Source: Phycisphaerae bacterium
Lineage (GTDB): Bacteria; Planctomycetota; Phycisphaerae; SM23-33
DNA: 50,357 nucleotides
Assembly (NCBI GenBank): GCA_016782885.1
Contig: JADHXQ010000021.1
Location: forward strand, 1-50,357
Direction of reading: 5' to 3'
Below the pieces are notes generated by a model that saw only the letters and a list, made by a program, of their open reading frames with translations, was not told the DNA's origin and did not search any database. Shown one piece after another: positions 8,450-15,989 of the stretch. Each line of letters starts with the position of its first letter. Position 1 is the stretch's first letter. The translations under genes and the position numbers were made by a program.

Positions 8450-8558
8450 TTTTCAAACGGCCGCCGGACCACTCGGCCAGACTGCCGCTACACATATGTT
8501 TACCATTCGACCATCGTAAGGTCAAGCTTCAATATCGTTTTTGCACGCCACATTACTC

Positions 8559-9491
8559 CTACCACGGATTTGGGCCCGCGATCACGCACATATCCCGCAG
8601 ATCGTCATCAAGGCGCCGGACAACTCCACCGGCTTCTGTAACATCGTCGCACAGTATGAACATCGCACTTCCGCTACCAGTCATATGCACCGGGATGTCA
8701 ACCGCCGCCTGAGCGCGACTTCGGAGCAATGATAGCTCCCGGCAGACATGCTCCGCCGCTTCCGTCAAATCATTATGCAGCCTCCGGCGCCACAGCGATG
8801 GACGACCCGTGGAAAGCAAACCGGTATCCAACTGCCGCGATGCCCTCGCACCAAGGCGATCGTAGGCGCCGTAAACTTCGACAGTCGAACACGCCAGCGG
8901 CGCCATCAGAATAACGGCTGCAAATTCGCTGACTTCCAACCGCTCGACACATTCGCCCCGTCCGGTGATCCTCGCCGCGGGCGGCCCGAGAAACAGCGGT
9001 ACGTCGCTACCGAGTTCGCCTGCCATTGCACCCATATCCGCAGCGCCAAGTTCCAGTCCCCATATCTCGCTAAGACCGCGCAGCGCGGCCGCGGCATCTG
9101 ACGATCCGCCGCCCAGCCCGGCGCCGGGAGGAATAACCTTGGTGAGCTTGATGTCCACGCCGCAGACGTCCCTGCCGGCGGAAAGCAGTTCCGCCGCGCG
9201 CATCACCAGGTTATGCTCGGGCGGACCGCAGGCAGCGGAACTGCACGTCAGCACGATCCGGCCGTCAGACCGCGGACGAAGTTCTATGCTGTCATACAGG
9301 GTAACTTTCGAAACCATCGAATCGACAGGATGGAAGCCGTCGGCGCCTCTCGGGGCGACCAGGAGATTCAGGTTGATCTTCGCGGGTGCATGCAGGAGCA
9401 GCCCGCCGGCGCCCAGAGGACAACTCTCGGGCATGGCTCCAAGCATCTCGGGCGGATAGTCTTCTGCACGATCGTGATTCATTTGTGTCAT
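8559..9491 (-). CDS. ispE: 4-(cytidine 5'-diphospho)-2-C-methyl-D-erythritol kinase
   Basis: A GHMP-superfamily kinase that phosphorylates CDP-methylerythritol in the MEP isoprenoid pathway, in the cytoplasm. The N-terminal LLLHAPAKINLNL strand, the Pro/Gly-rich ATP loop PPGAGLGGGSSDAAAAL in the middle, and the C-terminal glycine motif MTGSGSAMF are typical of IspE. The predicted 310 residues from the ATG at 9491 (or 307 from 9482) fit the family; the frame stays open to 9647, but that extension has no homology-like sequence and crosses a long inverted repeat. Neither start has a strong ribosome-binding site. It supplies IPP/DMAPP, the same pool used by uppS about 3 kb away, although the two genes are on opposite strands. 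Confidence 0.95.
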   Translation of the reverse strand: MTQMNHDRAEDYPPEMLGAMPESCPLGAGGLLLHAPAKINLNLLVAPRGADGFHPVDSMVSKVTLYDSIELRPRSDGRIVLTCSSAACGPPEHNLVMRAAELLSAGRDVCGVDIKLTKVIPPGAGLGGGSSDAAAALRGLSEIWGLELGAADMGAMAGELGSDVPLFLGPPAARITGRGECVERLEVSEFAAVILMAPLACSTVEVYGAYDRLGARASRQLDTGLLSTGRPSLWRRRLHNDLTEAAEHVCRELSLLRSRAQAAVDIPVHMTGSGSAMFILCDDVTEAGGVVRRLDDDLRDMCVIAGPNPW

Positions 9492-9566
9492 ATTCCCAAA
9501 TTGCGGTGACCAGTATGCCGGGGAATCCCGCAATACGCAACTCGGGAATGTCGGATGGTACGTTTT

Positions 9567-9606
9567 GGGTGTGAGAATATTTTCTGGCGAAAATATTGTC
9601 ACACCC
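9567..9606. repeat. Long AT-cored inverted repeat upstream of ispE
   Basis: Arms GGGTGTGA-g-AATATTTT (9567-9583) and AAAATATT-g-TCACACCC (9590-9606) give 16 paired bases, one G:G mismatch and a 6-nt loop. It is 76 bp upstream of the ispE start. It could be an operator or an RNA hairpin in the leader; a terminator is unlikely because no T-run follows. Confidence 0.75.
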
Positions 9607-9613
9607 AGAGCAG

Positions 9614-9722
9614 GAGAAAGTAGTAAGTAGAAAGTAGAGCAAAACAACTTACGCCTGCCGGGAATCCGGCGTTCCGTGGCGACAGAACCTCTCCTGCGGT
9701 CTACTTTCTACTCTCTACTTTC
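9614..9722. repeat. Inverted arrays of GTAGAAA-type 7-mers
   Basis: The left arm (9614-9639) is built of AAGTAGA/AAGTAGT units and the right arm (9700-9722) of TCTACTT units, the reverse complement. They enclose a 60-bp GC-rich centre. A structurally similar pair occurs at 34063-34212. Function unknown. Confidence 0.6.
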
Positions 9723-9903
9723 ACGAAAAGCGACATAGGCTTTGTCTGAAAACAAGTTATCGATGCCAGAATAAAAATTCACACCCTACGTTTTCCCCCT
9801 CGCCCCGATGCCTCTGCACCCGGACCCCACGCGGGGTAACCGCACTGTAACTAAACAGCATCAGCTTACGTTCCGAACCAATAAAAGATAATGAAAGAGC
9901 AGG
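9723..9903. other. Intergenic sequence, nothing recognised
   Basis: Together with the two repeats above this completes a gene-free stretch of about 410 bp upstream of ispE. The 9723-9903 part shows no gene, known RNA or clear promoter. Confidence 0.4.
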
Positions 9904-10107
9904 CTACATCGCTATTGAACCCAGTTCATCCTGCGAGTCTGGTCGCGAATTGCTGAAAATCGACAATCCGGCGGATACCCTCGCAGCATAGCGGGTCACA
10001 TTGGCTCGCCTGGCCTTCTCAATCTCCTGATCCAGTTCTACTGTTTCACTGTGAGCTGCGCAGTGGCTCGGTCGATATGCCCGGACGCTATGGCCTCCGT
10101 TGTACAT
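9904..10107 (-). CDS. Hypothetical small protein
   Basis: A 67-residue frame from an ATG at 10107 preceded by a purine-rich AGGTAGAGAG. It has a helical, charged middle (ELDQEIEKARRANVTRYAARVSAG) and no membrane segment or known motif. I do not recognise a family. The length, a charged helix and the run VELDQEIEKAR loosely recall small anti-sigma factors such as FlgM, but no key residue supports that. It could be spurious: the composition here is more AT-rich and the upstream 54 bases are also open. Confidence 0.35.
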   Translation of the reverse strand: MYNGGHSVRAYRPSHCAAHSETVELDQEIEKARRANVTRYAARVSAGLSIFSNSRPDSQDELGSIAM

Positions 10108-10241
10108 CTCTCTACCTCTACGATTTGAAAATGAAACGTTCCTACTAAATGCTCTGGTCAACCCTCCATGGCTAACCTGACTACTCCTACTCCTACTCCA
10201 ACTGATATGTCATTATGCGCCTTGTAAAACAGGTAAGGCAA

Positions 10242-10264
10242 GGAAAAAAAAACTTTTTTTCCTT
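10242..10264. terminator. A/T-rich palindrome, possible bidirectional terminator
   Basis: AGG, nine A, one C, then seven T and CC form a near-perfect inverted repeat 14 bases after the stop codon of the minus-strand gene at 10278. The stem has only two G:C pairs and almost no loop, so it may work through its T-run in either direction. Its function is uncertain. Confidence 0.4.
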
Positions 10265-10277
10265 CGGGTTCTCAGAC

Positions 10278-10547
10278 TCATTTCCGTTTCCGAGGCGGTA
10301 ATCCGAGAGGCATTTTGCACTCGGCGGCCACATCGATCAGTTCCTGCCGCTCAAGATCTTCGATGCGTTTTCCACGGGAGCCCAGAATCTCGTTAAACTG
10401 GATGCATCTGTCCTGCATGCACTCGTGTGTATCGTGCGAACCTCCAACCAGAAAGAAGTTTTCGGCGTTGGTAATGCGCACCTGGTCATCGTCGCAATCC
10501 ATTCCCACGCCAAACAACATCGCTTTTCTTTTTCGTTCACCGTCCAA
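10278..10547 (-). CDS. Conserved small hypothetical protein (planctomycete type)
   Basis: An 89-residue soluble protein. The pattern MLFGVGMDCDDDQVRITNAENFFLVGGS, a helix around THECMQDRCIQFNEIL, and an RGKRIEDLERQELIDVA segment resemble small proteins that I recall from planctomycete genomes, with unknown function. The VGMD..D...RIT motif followed by GGS and H looks like a small enzyme-like or regulatory fold, but no catalytic signature can be named. The C-terminus is basic (PPRKRK). It is divergent from purA with about 190 bp between them. The start is inferred from the first ATG; the family memory is not verified. Confidence 0.6.
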   Translation of the reverse strand: MDGERKRKAMLFGVGMDCDDDQVRITNAENFFLVGGSHDTHECMQDRCIQFNEILGSRGKRIEDLERQELIDVAAECKMPLGLPPRKRK

Positions 10548-10662
10548 TGCTTCACTCCTGTCGGTCCTGCTTTCATGCTATTGTAGCGTCGCCCATCGCG
10601 ACTGAAAGAAAAAAAAACTGCCCATGCACAAAGACGCGATACCTGCATAACCTTCAAAATGC

Positions 10663-10690
10663 TTGACACCCGGACGGAAGATAATATCCT
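10663..10690 (+). promoter_or_regulatory. Sigma-70-type promoter of purA-uppS-cdsA
   Basis: TTGACA (10663-10668) and TATCCT (10685-10690) are separated by 16 bp, about 48 bp before the purA start codon. The overlapping TAATAT (10682-10687) would give too short a spacer. Confidence 0.6.
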
Positions 10691-10737
10691 AGTGCGGTCA
10701 TGGCTGGTTTGAATTCTCAACCAAATGGAGCAGTTCT

Positions 10738-12048
10738 ATGTCTGGTCGAAATGTTACCGTAGTGGGTTTGCAGTGGGGAGATGAAGGCAAGGGCAAGATC
10801 GTCGATGCCCTGGCCGGGCACATGCGATATGTCGTGCGCTACTGCGGCGGGGCCAACGCTGGCCATACCGTGCTGGTCGGACAGGAGAAATTCGCACTGC
10901 ACCTGATCCCCTGCGGCGTGCTGCGCCAGGACGTTTGCAACATCGTGGGCAACGGTGTGGCCTTCGACCCGGTAGTGGCCTGGAAGGAGATTTCCGCCCT
11001 CCGCCAGCGAAACGTCAGCGTCGATGGCGAGAACCTCCGCATATCGTCGGCCGCAAATGTCGTGATGCCCTGGCACAAACTCCAGGACACTCTCAGCGAG
11101 GCGAGCCTGGCAGAGGGCAAGAAAATCGGAACGACCGCCAGAGGCATCGGACCGTGCTACAGCGACAAGGCCAATCGTTCGACGGCCATCCGTGCGGCGG
11201 ATCTACTCGACGCGAGCATACTGGGCGAAAAGATCCGCGCTATTGTCGAGATTAAGAACAAGATTTTTGCGGCCCTTTACGATGCCGAGGCGATGGATGC
11301 TGAAGCGATCGTGTCCGAATATACCGAACTGGGCAAGAACCTCGAGGCGATGATCTGCAATACCGGGGGCTTGCTGCGTGCGGCGGTGGCGGGTGACGTG
11401 CCGATCCTGTTTGAAGGCGGACAGGGCAGCATGCTGGATGTGGATCACGGAACGTATCCCTTCGTGACCAGTTCCAACGTGACGGCCTGCGGAGTCCCAA
11501 GCGGCGCTGGTATTCCTCCGTCGGCCATCGGTCGCGTCGTCGGACTGATCAAGGCATACTCGACGCGCGTCGGTGAAGGCCCCTTCCCCACCGAACAGGA
11601 CAACGAGCTCGGCGATACCATCCGCCAGGCCGGTAACGAATACGGTACGACGACGGGCCGGCCGAGACGATGCGGATGGTTTGACGCATTCGCTGTAAAA
11701 TATGCAACGGATCTCTCCGGAGTCGATGAGTTTGCGTTGAGTCTGCTGGACGTCCTGACGGGCCTGAGCGAACTCAATATCTGCACGGGCTACCGCATCA
11801 AAGGTCAGGTGCAGGAAATGTTCGATCCGGCGAAAATGAGCGGGGTCGAGTGCATCTACAAGACACTTCCCGGATGGGACAGCGACATAACCGGATGCCG
11901 AACATTCGACCAACTGCCCGCCGAAGCCCGCGATTATGTGAATTGCGTTGAAGAACTGCTGCAGCGCCCGGTAGGTTTCATTTCCGTGGGACCGGAACGC
12001 TCGCAGACCATCGTTCACCATTCCGGTACAGAAGGGCTCGATAAGTGA
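10738..12048 (+). CDS. purA: Adenylosuccinate synthetase
   Basis: Joins IMP and aspartate with GTP hydrolysis, the first committed step to AMP. The 436-residue length is normal for the family. The phosphate loop GDEGKGK (14-20) with its catalytic Asp, the GGANAGHT motif with the catalytic His, the GTTARGIGPCYSDKANR segment, the YPFVTSSN region and the C-terminal STRVGEGPFPTE and GRPRRCGWFD motifs are all present. The ATG is preceded by TGGAG. It is the first gene of a tight operon: its TGA overlaps the GTG of uppS (GTGA), which suggests translational coupling. Nothing unusual is visible in the enzyme. Confidence 0.98.
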   Translation: MSGRNVTVVGLQWGDEGKGKIVDALAGHMRYVVRYCGGANAGHTVLVGQEKFALHLIPCGVLRQDVCNIVGNGVAFDPVVAWKEISALRQRNVSVDGENLRISSAANVVMPWHKLQDTLSEASLAEGKKIGTTARGIGPCYSDKANRSTAIRAADLLDASILGEKIRAIVEIKNKIFAALYDAEAMDAEAIVSEYTELGKNLEAMICNTGGLLRAAVAGDVPILFEGGQGSMLDVDHGTYPFVTSSNVTACGVPSGAGIPPSAIGRVVGLIKAYSTRVGEGPFPTEQDNELGDTIRQAGNEYGTTTGRPRRCGWFDAFAVKYATDLSGVDEFALSLLDVLTGLSELNICTGYRIKGQVQEMFDPAKMSGVECIYKTLPGWDSDITGCRTFDQLPAEARDYVNCVEELLQRPVGFISVGPERSQTIVHHSGTEGLDK

Positions 12049-12818
12049 AGGCTCTGTCACCAGAGACCGTTTCCGCGGCACGCGCCGAATTGGGTATACC
12101 GGAAGACCATATCCCCAACTCGGTGGCGATTATCATGGACGGTAACGGAAGGTGGGCGCGGCAGAGGGGATTGCCCCGGGTCGCCGGACATGCCAAGGGC
12201 GCGCTGACCGTCCGCAAGATAGTGAAAGAATCGGCAAGGCTCGGGCTCGGCGCCCTGGCGCTTTTCGGTTTCTCGGTTGAGAACTGGCACCGACCGCCCG
12301 ACGAGATCGAAGCGCTGATGGAACTCTACGCCAAGTACCTCGCATCCGAACGCGAGATGGTGATAGCCTGTAATATCCGCATGCGGCATATCGGGCGGAG
12401 GGAAGGCCTGCCACAGAGCGTCCTGGACGAAATCGACCGCACAGAAGAAGTGTCAAAGAATAACACGGGGATGCACCTGTGCCTGGCGCTGAATTATGGC
12501 TCCCGCGCGGAGATCGCCCAGGCCGTCCGCAAACTCGCCGCAAAAGTCGTCGATGGCGACCTCGACATCGACCGGATTGACGATGAGGCAATCTCCGCGG
12601 CGCTCGACACCGCCGGCGTACCCGACCCGGACCTCGTGGTGCGCACGTCAGGTGAACTGCGGGTGAGCAATTTCCTGCTCTGGCAGATATCCTACGCTGA
12701 ACTATACTCGACCGAGACCCGCTGGCCAGACTTCGATGAAGCAGAATTCCACAACGCGCTCAGGGCGTATGCGGCGCGCCACAGACGCTTTGGCCAGGTA
12801 GATGACTCAAACCGCTAA
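12045..12818 (+). CDS. uppS: Isoprenyl transferase (undecaprenyl diphosphate synthase)
   Basis: A cis-prenyltransferase that extends farnesyl diphosphate with IPP to the C55 carrier used in cell-wall and glycan synthesis. It has 257 residues. It shows the catalytic Asp in IIMDGNGRWA (about 29-38), GHAKGA, the FGFSVENW motif, and the C-terminal RTSGELRVSNFLLWQ and ELYST segments that bind Mg-diphosphate. The start is the GTG overlapping the purA stop; the N-terminal extension before VAIIMDG is slightly longer than in E. coli. The stop codon is immediately followed by the ATG of cdsA, the usual uppS-cdsA pair. The substrate chain length cannot be read from sequence. Confidence 0.97.
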   Translation: MKALSPETVSAARAELGIPEDHIPNSVAIIMDGNGRWARQRGLPRVAGHAKGALTVRKIVKESARLGLGALALFGFSVENWHRPPDEIEALMELYAKYLASEREMVIACNIRMRHIGRREGLPQSVLDEIDRTEEVSKNNTGMHLCLALNYGSRAEIAQAVRKLAAKVVDGDLDIDRIDDEAISAALDTAGVPDPDLVVRTSGELRVSNFLLWQISYAELYSTETRWPDFDEAEFHNALRAYAARHRRFGQVDDSNR

Positions 12819-13694
12819 ATGAAAACAAGAATCATACTAGGTGCGATCATGCTCGCCGCCCTGGCCGGGGTGCTGGCGATAGACTGGTTCCTCGAGCATT
12901 CGCAAATAATACAAGTCACCCGGTCCGACGGTACGGCGGTTGTCCTCCGAGGTCTGCCCGTTGCGATTGTGCTTATGCTCGTCGCCGCCCAGGCCGTGTG
13001 GGAAATGGCCAGGCTCTGCGGATCCGCCGGCGTGTTGATCCTGGGGATGTCCGCCGTCATCGGCGCCGCGGGGCTGGGAACGCTACCGTTGTGGTGGCAG
13101 TTTGTCGGGGGCGAACTCAGCGCCCACGCCGTGATGCTGCTTATGGCGGTATTGATATGGATAATCTTCATCAATCAAATGATCGCCAGGCGAACCGCGG
13201 ACGCCATTGGCACCATAGCCTGCACCATGCTGACCGTCATGTACCTGGGCATTGGCGGGGCGATGATCCTCCAGATTCGACTGGCCGGCCCGAACGGACT
13301 TCTAAAGCTGGTGATGTTCCTCGCGGTCGTTAAGTCCACCGATATCGGCGCATACTTCACCGGTTCTGCCATAGGACGCCACAAGCTCATCGAATGGCTG
13401 TCGCCGGGCAAATCGTGGGAAGGCCTGATCGGCGGCCTTACCGTCGCCGCCGGCGTCAGCATCCTGATCGCTCATTTCGGCCGCATCGGGATTTCCGTAT
13501 GGCAGGCGGGGCTTTTCGGCGTGGCAGTCGGTCTGGCCGGGCAGTTCGGCGACCTGTGCGAAAGCCTTCTCAAGCGATCGGCCAGGATCAAGGACAGCTC
13601 GTCGATCATACCCGAGTTCGGCGGGATCCTGGACATCATCGACTCGCCCCTGCTAGCCGCACCGGCCGCATACGCACTCTTTGCGATCATGTAG
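12819..13694 (+). CDS. cdsA: Phosphatidate cytidylyltransferase
   Basis: Makes CDP-diacylglycerol from phosphatidate and CTP in the inner membrane. The 291 residues form several hydrophobic helices (from residues 5-20 onward). The C-terminal signature is present: GRHKL..SPGKSWEG, then GDLCESLLKRSARIKDSSSIIPEFGGILDIIDSPLLAAP. Compared with the usual signature PGHGG.LDR.D, the His is Phe and the Arg is Ile; related changes (FGG/LGG) may be common in planctomycetes, but I have not verified this. It starts directly at the end of uppS and is the last gene of the operon. It is likely functional because all Asp/Lys residues of the metal-binding part remain. Confidence 0.93.
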   Translation: MKTRIILGAIMLAALAGVLAIDWFLEHSQIIQVTRSDGTAVVLRGLPVAIVLMLVAAQAVWEMARLCGSAGVLILGMSAVIGAAGLGTLPLWWQFVGGELSAHAVMLLMAVLIWIIFINQMIARRTADAIGTIACTMLTVMYLGIGGAMILQIRLAGPNGLLKLVMFLAVVKSTDIGAYFTGSAIGRHKLIEWLSPGKSWEGLIGGLTVAAGVSILIAHFGRIGISVWQAGLFGVAVGLAGQFGDLCESLLKRSARIKDSSSIIPEFGGILDIIDSPLLAAPAAYALFAIM

Positions 13695-14357
13695 ACGACA
13701 GCTATCACCACAATCCTCGCCGCTTGCGGCTTGGCAGTCCGTCCAGCTATCAGTTATCAGTTGCCAGTTGCCAGGTTTGAGCATGTCACATTTGGTTTAC
13801 TAATATGAGAAGCTGTGACACCCTGGTCACGCCCCCGATACTCCCAATAATCCAAACGCCTCAGCAGCCATAACTCTTTATGGCGAACGATTTTACTGAG
13901 ACTTGCTCAAAACATCCCTCGCGATCTACGGGTGTTTGTTATATGTCACATCTGAGAGGTTTTTGACGCTGATGTGAATCTGCCTTCCGGGGCGGATCCA
14001 CAGCGACGGTTTCTTACCACGGATAGCACTGATGCCCCTTCTCGCCCCCCACCGAAAGCCCATGCAACATATTCGGTGCGAGCGCCATTCGCGCTAAGAC
14101 CCAGAACCTGAAATCCGGGTTTTATTGTCGAAAGTAAATGGAGCGATGACAAGGGAAAACGGCGGACGGCGACGGATCAACAGCCAACAAGGAATTTCCA
14201 ATTTTCAAGTGAACGGCGATAGGCGACGGCGGCGGTAAACAGACGATCTGAATCGTTCTGTTTATCGTTCCGGTCTGTGCCAGTTGAGGTTACTTGCAAG
14301 CCCCGCGTTTTCAGTCTTCCGTCTTCGCGGCGCCCCGTCGTGACAAGTCGCTTGCAG
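13695..14357. other. Gene-free spacer with repeats
   Basis: There is no supported gene here. An imperfect 7-mer array (CAGTTATCAGTTGCC) lies at 13744-13775, and the 9-mer ATGTCACAT occurs twice (13784-13792 and 13942-13950). Short open frames on the minus strand look like chance or decayed sequence. Confidence 0.5.
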
Positions 14358-14560
14358 CTACGACCTGACAAACCGCCGTCTCAAGATCGCCAAGTCGCCC
14401 AACGCCAGGAGCGACAGCGTTGCCGGTTCGGGGACAGGGGTTCCTAGTCCTATACAACCGGCGCCGGTAAACCCGCCTGGCCCAAAAGCATAGATGAGGT
14501 TGTTAGGATTATCCCCCCAAGTATCGACGTGAGACCCGGGAAACGTGGGGCGGCCGGTCC
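14358..14560 (-). pseudogene. Orphan PEP-CTERM sorting-signal fragment
   Basis: The frame ends in VPEPATLSLLALGDLAILRRRFVRS, a complete PEP-CTERM signal (PEP motif, hydrophobic helix, Arg cluster). It is preceded by about 40 residues rich in Gly, Asn and Trp, as in the end of an extracellular domain. No start codon or signal peptide belongs to it; upstream the frame merges into the HEAT gene in a wrong frame. It is probably what is left of a deleted PEP-CTERM gene. Note Asp in the helix (LALGDLA), where Gly is usual. Confidence 0.6.
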
Positions 14561-14563
14561 CTG

Positions 14564-15523
14564 CTATTGGCGGGAAGTGGCGGGTTTTTGGCGTTTGTCG
14601 CGGGCCTCGGCGGTCTTTTTCTTCTTTTGCCACCGGCGCCATTTCTCGGCTTCGGCCTTGGCGGTGTTGATGGTGCGGACGGCAGTCGCGGCGGTTTTGC
14701 GAATGGTCCCGGGTTCCTTGCGGTCCATGGCGATCCTGGTGAGCTTGTCGATCGCCGCGTCGGCGGAGGCCTTCATGCCGGCCAGTTGGTGCATGGCGCG
14801 CAAGCGCGTGCGGTCGGGCGGTTTGCTCAGGTGTTCGATCAGCTTTTCGACGAGGTCCTGAAGCTGCTTGCGGATCGCGAGCGGATCAACTTCCTTGTCC
14901 GGCGGCTCGGCGGCGGCGTCAGCCAAACCGGGGGCGAACCACAACTCGGATACCAACGCCTTGACGGCGGCCTGGGCGACCAGGCGGGTCAGTTTGTCGG
15001 TGGTGCCGGCGGCAATGTGCCTGGCCGCGGGCAGCGCGGGTGCCCCCAGCGCCTTTAGCTGGCGAAGCAGGACCAGCGCCCGCCGCTTGACCGGCTCGTC
15101 CTTGTCGGCCAGGCGGCCGATCAGACCGGCCACCGTCTGCGACCGGGCGGTAAGATCGGTCGGCGGATCGGGCTCGACGCCGGCCTGGACGATCTTCTCC
15201 AGTATCCGCCGCATCATCGCGGCGACCTGGGGCCGGCCCGTTCTTCCGGTCAGCTCGCGGCGGATGCACGCCGTGAGCGCCGGCACCGCGCGCTTGCGCA
15301 GCAGGACGAGGTCTGCGGGCGTGGCCTTATCGACGGCTTGTTCCAACTGCACCACGCAGGTCAACTGCTCCGTAACGTCGTTTCGGGTCAGCCCTCGGAG
15401 CATCCGGTCCAGCCGGTGTTCGGTCAGATTTCCCGTCCTCGGCGTCTTTGGCACCTGCGCGGGGCGGGCGACGGCGGCCGTCAACAGCACGTATGCAATA
15501 ACGGCGATTAATCTGTTACTCAT
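14564..15523 (-). CDS. Secreted HEAT-repeat-like protein
   Basis: 319 residues with an N-terminal signal peptide (MSNRLIAVIAYVLLTAAVARPA) and then alpha-helical repeats of HEAT type: pairs of helices around 40-75, 85-115, 135-160, 165-195 and 250-285. The C-terminus is a basic Lys-rich tail. The start at 15523 (ATG) is preferred because it begins the signal peptide; a longer frame reaches 15562. No enzyme motif is seen, and a scaffold or protein-interaction role is inferred. The leader region lies directly beside a ~220-bp dispersed repeat (15582-15800) also found upstream of the sortilin-like gene at 47.1 kb. Confidence 0.75.
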   Translation of the reverse strand: MSNRLIAVIAYVLLTAAVARPAQVPKTPRTGNLTEHRLDRMLRGLTRNDVTEQLTCVVQLEQAVDKATPADLVLLRKRAVPALTACIRRELTGRTGRPQVAAMMRRILEKIVQAGVEPDPPTDLTARSQTVAGLIGRLADKDEPVKRRALVLLRQLKALGAPALPAARHIAAGTTDKLTRLVAQAAVKALVSELWFAPGLADAAAEPPDKEVDPLAIRKQLQDLVEKLIEHLSKPPDRTRLRAMHQLAGMKASADAAIDKLTRIAMDRKEPGTIRKTAATAVRTINTAKAEAEKWRRWQKKKKTAEARDKRQKPATSRQ

Positions 15524-15581
15524 GGCGTTCTCCGAATCCGGCCGCCGGAGGCGGATTCCCACCGCTCGCCGACAGGAAATC

Positions 15582-15800
15582 TGATTCCGCGTGATCGTGC
15601 GCCGGTGGCACGGGGATGAGGGGTTCGGGGAGAGAAAGAGCGTTCGACGCTCGCTCGGCGCTCCGCGTCAGCCCTGTTGGTCACTTGGCGCATCTGCCTG
15701 GTCCGTTTCGCGCGTTCGTTGAGGCCCGGAGACCATCCCCGAGCCAATTAGCGACAATATGACACCCGATCCCGCCTCGGTCAAGGACGAGATTCGACAA
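15582..15800 (-). repeat. Dispersed intergenic repeat, copy A
   Basis: A ~220-bp block shared with 47126-47345 (copy B) and, in part, 47405-47570 (copy C) and 44822-44876. Shared marks on the plus strand, in order: GATTCCGCG, GTTCGACGCT, CTCCGCGTCAGC(T/C)CTG, TCACTTGG, GCGTTCGTTGAG, GGACCGTCCCCG-like, and the end ATATGACA.CCGATCCCG..T(C/A)(G/A)GTCAAG. It sits 59 bp upstream of the HEAT gene start. Confidence 0.75.
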
Positions 15801-15892
15801 TCCAACGGTTAACACTTTCTCCGATTCCGGGCTTGTCCGGGCTTGCCGGTTATCGAGGCGGTATTCCCTCTTGATCAAACTCCGGATTCCGC

Positions 15893-15944
15893 TTGCTCAA
15901 CGCACCGCATCGGGTAAAATCACTGTAAATGCCCCGCGATGGTC
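15893..15944 (+). promoter_or_regulatory. Promoter block shared with the HzsA-related gene, copy 1
   Basis: TTGCTC (15893-15898), 16-bp spacer, TAAAAT (15915-15920). The 44 bp at 15901-15944 match 42188-42231 at 40 of 44 positions, and both copies end exactly 45 bases before the start codon of the following gene. Both contain a short open frame starting ATGCCCCGCGATGG (MPRDG). Confidence 0.6.
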
Positions 15945-15989
15945 CCGCCACGGCGGATCGGGCCAACCAGTACATCAAGGAGTACAAAC

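Noticed and set aside
11203-12081. 292-codon minus-strand frame inside purA
   Set aside because: Antisense shadow of a clear purA gene.
13946-14152. 68-codon minus-strand frame in the spacer
   Set aside because: No ribosome-binding site, signal or recognisable motif; the region looks decayed.
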